DNA from: Candidatus Gastranaerophilales bacterium
Lineage (GTDB): Bacteria > Cyanobacteriota > Vampirovibrionia > Gastranaerophilales > Gastranaerophilaceae
Assembly (NCBI GenBank): GCA_947589425.1
Contig: CANQAV010000006.1
Location: 24,011 to 88,010, forward strand
Direction: 5' to 3'
Length of the DNA stretch: 64,000 bases
Of the stretch, positions 61,594-64,000 are shown in pieces. The position numbers and the translations under genes are program-made. How positions within the stretch are numbered: position 1 is the first letter of the stretch; every line of letters starts with the position of its first letter. A model generated the notes under the pieces. The model had not been told where the DNA came from, searched no databases, and saw only the letters and a program-made list of their open reading frames with translations.

Positions 61594-61716
61594 CACTTAG
61601 TTTTACAAAGCGAAGCACTGTAGTGAAGCGAGGATTACAAAGCGAACATCTGAGCTTTGGTGAAGATTGTGAGCTTGTATCCACAGTAAAGCGGAGTGTG
61701 TCTGAGTCTGTATGCG
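61594..61716 (+). repeat. 123-bp dispersed repeat, copy 1
   Basis: Aligned without gaps to 63241-63363, with about nine mismatches counted by eye. It begins CACTTAGTTTTACAAAGCG and ends with TATGCG. No reading frame explains it. The rest of the 61528-61797 gap holds the lrgA leader. Confidence 0.95.
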
Positions 61717-61797
61717 GTATTGCGATTGTTTTGGCAAGTAAATTTTAATATTTATTAAAAAACAAACAATGAGGTATTTTTATGTTATTTATAAACT

Positions 61798-62223
61798 ATG
61801 GAAATGAATAAATCTGGAAAACGATTTTTTAATTTTATCATCGGATTTTTAATTTTAATCGGATTTTATTTTTTAAGTTTTTATATATTAAAACTATTGC
61901 ACATTACATTTCCGCCTGCGATTTTAGGCTTAATTCTATTTTCTTTTGCTCTTATTGAAGGAATTATAAAAGAAAGTTGGATAAAAGATACTTGCGAGTT
62001 TTTAATTAATAATATGGCAATGTTTCTTGTTCCTTTTATTGGCGGTCTTATTGTTTATAAATCTTTATTAATAAAAAATTGGCTTGTTATTTTGGTGGTA
62101 ATTTTTATCTCAACTACTGTAATTATTGCAGTTACAGGGTTATTTACAGAATGGGGAATAAAATTTTTAAGACTAAATAAAATAAAAACAGTTAATAAAA
62201 ATAAGGGGTTAAATCATGATTAA
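61798..62223 (+). CDS. lrgA: CidA/LrgA-family membrane protein
   Basis: 141 aa with four membrane helices and the family segment FPPAILGLILFSFAL. LrgA/CidA proteins are holin-like; with LrgB they are linked to murein hydrolase control and, in several bacteria, pyruvate uptake. The start may be the ATG at 61798 or 61804. A GAGG at 61771 belongs better to a 9-codon frame at 61782 that overlaps the start. Confidence 0.85.
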   Translation: MEMNKSGKRFFNFIIGFLILIGFYFLSFYILKLLHITFPPAILGLILFSFALIEGIIKESWIKDTCEFLINNMAMFLVPFIGGLIVYKSLLIKNWLVILVVIFISTTVIIAVTGLFTEWGIKFLRLNKIKTVNKNKGLNHD

Positions 62224-62902
62224 TCCTTTTGGCTTGATAATTACTGTTTTATACTTTAAACTTGCTCAATTTTGTAAGAGAATTAAATTCATAGGGAAAT
62301 TCCCGCCCATTGTTATTGCAGGTATTTTATTAATAATTACTTTAAAAATATTTAAAATTGATTTTGATAAATATAATGAAAGTGCATATTACTTAACACT
62401 TTGCTTAATTCCCGCAACAATTGCACTTGGGTATCCTATATATAAAAATTTAGAACTTTTGAAAAAATATAAAAGAATAATATATAGCGCCTTTTTTGTA
62501 GCAACATTTACCGCAATTTCAGCTACTTATATCATAGCAAAATTTTGTCATAGCGAATTAAATATAATTGAATCTATGCTTCCTAAATCTACAACAGCCC
62601 CTATTGCAATAGAAATATCAAAAATGGCAGACGGAACTCCCGAATTAACTGCCTGTGTAGTTGTTTTAACAGGAGTATTCGGAGCAATGTTCGGACATAA
62701 AATATTAAAATTGATAAAAGTAAAAAGTGATATTGCTATAGGATTGTCAATAGGTGCGGCAAGCCATGTTATAGGCACCGCAAAATGCGTTGAAATAAAA
62801 CACGAAAAACAAATAGCAATGGCATCTCTGGCTCTTGTTATCGTAGGAATTTTAACAACAATAACAGTTCCTTTATTTTTGCATATTATAGGTGCTAAAT
62901 AA
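62216..62902 (+). CDS. lrgB: LrgB-family membrane protein
   Basis: 228 aa with six or seven helices; the signature is in SMLPKSTTAPIAIEISK and HVIGTAKCVE. It overlaps the lrgA stop by eight bases and should form a complex with LrgA. Confidence 0.88.
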   Translation: MINPFGLIITVLYFKLAQFCKRIKFIGKFPPIVIAGILLIITLKIFKIDFDKYNESAYYLTLCLIPATIALGYPIYKNLELLKKYKRIIYSAFFVATFTAISATYIIAKFCHSELNIIESMLPKSTTAPIAIEISKMADGTPELTACVVVLTGVFGAMFGHKILKLIKVKSDIAIGLSIGAASHVIGTAKCVEIKHEKQIAMASLALVIVGILTTITVPLFLHIIGAK

Positions 62903-62953
62903 TCAAAAAACCGTTCTTAACAGTATATAAAACAATTAAAATTGCAGATAATT

Positions 62954-63205
62954 TTAGCAAACTAAAATTTCATCAATAGAATTTCTTACCGTTTTAGTTC
63001 CCCATGGATGTGCTGTTCTTCCGCCTGCAAGTGGACTCCAAGGAACAACTGCAATATGCCTGTCTTGGTATAGCGACATCGTTTCTCTTTCTTCTTCTCT
63101 ATAAATTAAATTATATTGATTTTGTTTTGAAACAAATTTTGTCCAACCGTTTCTATCTGCTATTTGATTTAATCTTTCAAATTCCCGTAGCACTAACCAT
63201 AAGTC
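62954..63205 (-). pseudogene. Aldo/keto reductase remnant
   Basis: About 80 residues resemble the central-to-late part of an aldo/keto reductase (LNQIADRNGWTKFVSKQNQ, YNLIYREEERE, VVPWSPLAGGR, HPWGTKTVRN). The N-terminal barrel with the catalytic Tyr/Lys and the C-terminal end are missing. Upstream the frame continues only through the 123-bp repeat, so this is decayed. Confidence 0.8.
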
Positions 63206-63215
63206 TCGTGTAAAG

Positions 63216-63455
63216 AGACACTTAGTTTGATTATTTGAATCACTTAGTTTTACAAAGCGAAGCACCGCAACGAAGCGAGGATTACAAAGCGAACATATGA
63301 GCTTTGGCGAAGATTGTGAGCTTGTATCCGTAGTAAAGCGGAGTGTGTCTGAGCCTGTATGCGTAAGCTGATTATTTAAGGGCAGCTCAAACCCAATTCC
63401 AAAAGACACTTAGTGCCAAAAGACACTTAGTTTGATTATTTGGATCACGTAGTTT
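63216..63455 (+). repeat. 35-bp direct repeats flanking the second 123-bp repeat
   Basis: 63216-63250 and 63421-63455 match at 33 of 35 bases (AGACACTTAGTTTGATTATT start). They bracket the 123-bp element copy 2 at 63241-63363. Confidence 0.9.
63241..63363 (+). repeat. 123-bp dispersed repeat, copy 2
   Basis: Second copy of the element at 61594-61716, same orientation and length. It interrupts the upstream side of the aldo/keto reductase remnant. Confidence 0.95.
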
Positions 63456-63460
63456 GAGTA

Positions 63461-63484
63461 TGGTGGGACGGAAGGATTCGAACC
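63461..63484 (-). other. tRNA 3'-end fragment, possible attachment site
   Basis: The minus strand reads GGTTCGAAT-CCTTC-CGTCCCA-CCA: T-loop, 3' half of the T-stem, acceptor strand and CCA. The 5' half of the T-stem is not complementary, and no matching acceptor 5' strand or anticodon arm follows, so this is a fragment. Such fragments mark the far end of elements integrated in tRNA genes. Confidence 0.55.
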
Positions 63485-63760
63485 GCACATATTATATTTA
63501 TTGCTACGACTGATTTTCAGCCTTTGCACATTAATATTAACTCTTTTTTAATCAGATTTCAAGTAGTTTGAACCGGGGAATTTTCCCAGATTTTATTTTT
63601 CAATCTATATTTGGATTTGATGGCAAAAATTCGAAAAATCGCCTCGCTGAAACCCCTAATTCTTCGTTCGATTTTGGCAACTTTTCCCCGAAAGGTAAAA
63701 CTAACATGTTAATTTTAATTTAATTTATCTATAATTTTTATTTTGTATTAAAATTTCTCT
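63485..63760. other. Intergenic region before vsr
   Basis: No gene is seen. A partial inverted repeat (AAAATTCGAAAAATCG near 63628 and CGTTCGATTTTGGC near 63667) may be part of an integration site. Confidence 0.4.
63749..63754 (+). promoter_or_regulatory. Probable -10 box, leaderless vsr
   Basis: TAAAAT ends six bases before the ATG at 63761; no ribosome-binding site is present. Confidence 0.4.
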
Positions 63761-64000
63761 ATGGATAGGCATAATAAAGAGCAACGACATAAAAACATGC
63801 AAGCTGTAAAATGTAAAAATACAAAGCTTGAAAATAATGTAATGACATACTTATGGCAGTGTGGTTACAGATTCAGAAAGAATGTCCGAGATCTTGAAGG
63901 TAAACCTGATATTGCAATTAAGAAATATAAGCTTGTAATTTTTATAGATTCGTGTTTTTGGCACAAATGTCCTATTCATTATAAAGCACCCGCCACTAAT
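63761..64000 (+). CDS. vsr: Very-short-patch repair (Vsr) endonuclease, 3' end outside window
   Basis: The first 80 codons. Vsr-family features are clear: NMQAVKCKNTKLE, GYRFRKNVRDLEGKPDIAIKKY (catalytic Asp in GKPDI), FIDSCFWHKCPIHY with the zinc/metal-site residues, then APATN. The usual DGCFWHGCP is DSCFWHKCP here. Vsr nicks at T:G mismatches arising from 5-methylcytosine deamination and is normally encoded beside a cytosine methyltransferase, expected just beyond the window. Confidence 0.9.
   Translation, partial: MDRHNKEQRHKNMQAVKCKNTKLENNVMTYLWQCGYRFRKNVRDLEGKPDIAIKKYKLVIFIDSCFWHKCPIHYKAPATN

Noticed and set aside
63461..63560. A complete tRNA gene on the minus strand
   Set aside because: Only the T-loop to CCA is recognisable. 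The T-stem 5' half does not pair, no D arm is found, and the apparent anticodon hairpin has a five-base loop without a proper U33. A fragment is the better explanation.

Overview
The window looks like a chromosomal segment from an AT-rich, diderm, host-associated bacterium. The standard code is used (TGA is a stop). The envelope genes (TolC-type channel, Lgt, acyltransferase, surface-glycan enzymes), de novo NAD genes (nadB, nadC), ThyX, serine dehydratase and the general gene style fit a non-photosynthetic Cyanobacteriota gut lineage such as Gastranaerophilales. That placement is an inference from gene content and was not tested with a tree.

Positions 1-35 kb are mostly housekeeping: ylqF-rnhB, deoB and a PLP decarboxylase, ligA, a SWIM/SNF2 helicase, prfA-thyX, rpmE, lepA, nadB-nadC, gpmI, two GT8 glycosyltransferases, lgt, an infB-rbfA-truB operon, mgtC with two Opp-type permeases, TPR proteins, folate and HIT proteins, ferredoxin and a TolC-like channel. 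valS, a DPM1-type glycosyltransferase and sdaAB-sdaAA follow to 40 kb.

Positions 40.4-59.4 kb are a surface-glycan region: a GT-C-like membrane protein, a flippase-like protein, an acyltransferase, a secreted BNR protein, an FrhB/pyruvyl-transferase fusion, an SDR, a MenD-like ThDP enzyme, a sulfotransferase-like protein, and a phosphonate module (cytidylyltransferase-PEP mutase, then phosphonopyruvate decarboxylase fused to an iron alcohol dehydrogenase). A MarR/HMA/P1B-ATPase metal operon with two strong palindromic operators sits inside it.

The main discovery is a set of seven poly-G tracts (8-10 G on the coding strand) confined to glycan genes here and to the GT8 pair at 18-20 kb. Two tracts put their genes out of frame (the FrhB/pyruvyl-transferase fusion and the SDR). 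Others sit where slippage would exchange the C-terminus or alter a leader. This is the pattern of phase-variable contingency loci. Five otherwise unrelated enzymes of these loci also share a short basic C-terminal tail, and in the GT8 genes the tract decides whether that tail is translated. Together they suggest a phase-variable, possibly phosphonate- and sulfate-decorated surface glycan.

Positions 59.4-64 kb are accessory DNA: palindromic intergenic repeats, a tiny acidic protein, a SAM-I riboswitch in front of an unrecognised zinc-ribbon protein, an adhesin-E-like protein, lrgAB, a degraded aldo/keto reductase, paired 123-bp repeats, a tRNA 3'-end fragment and the start of a vsr endonuclease gene running off the window. 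Several genes have a -10 box only 6-7 bases before the ATG, suggesting frequent leaderless transcription.
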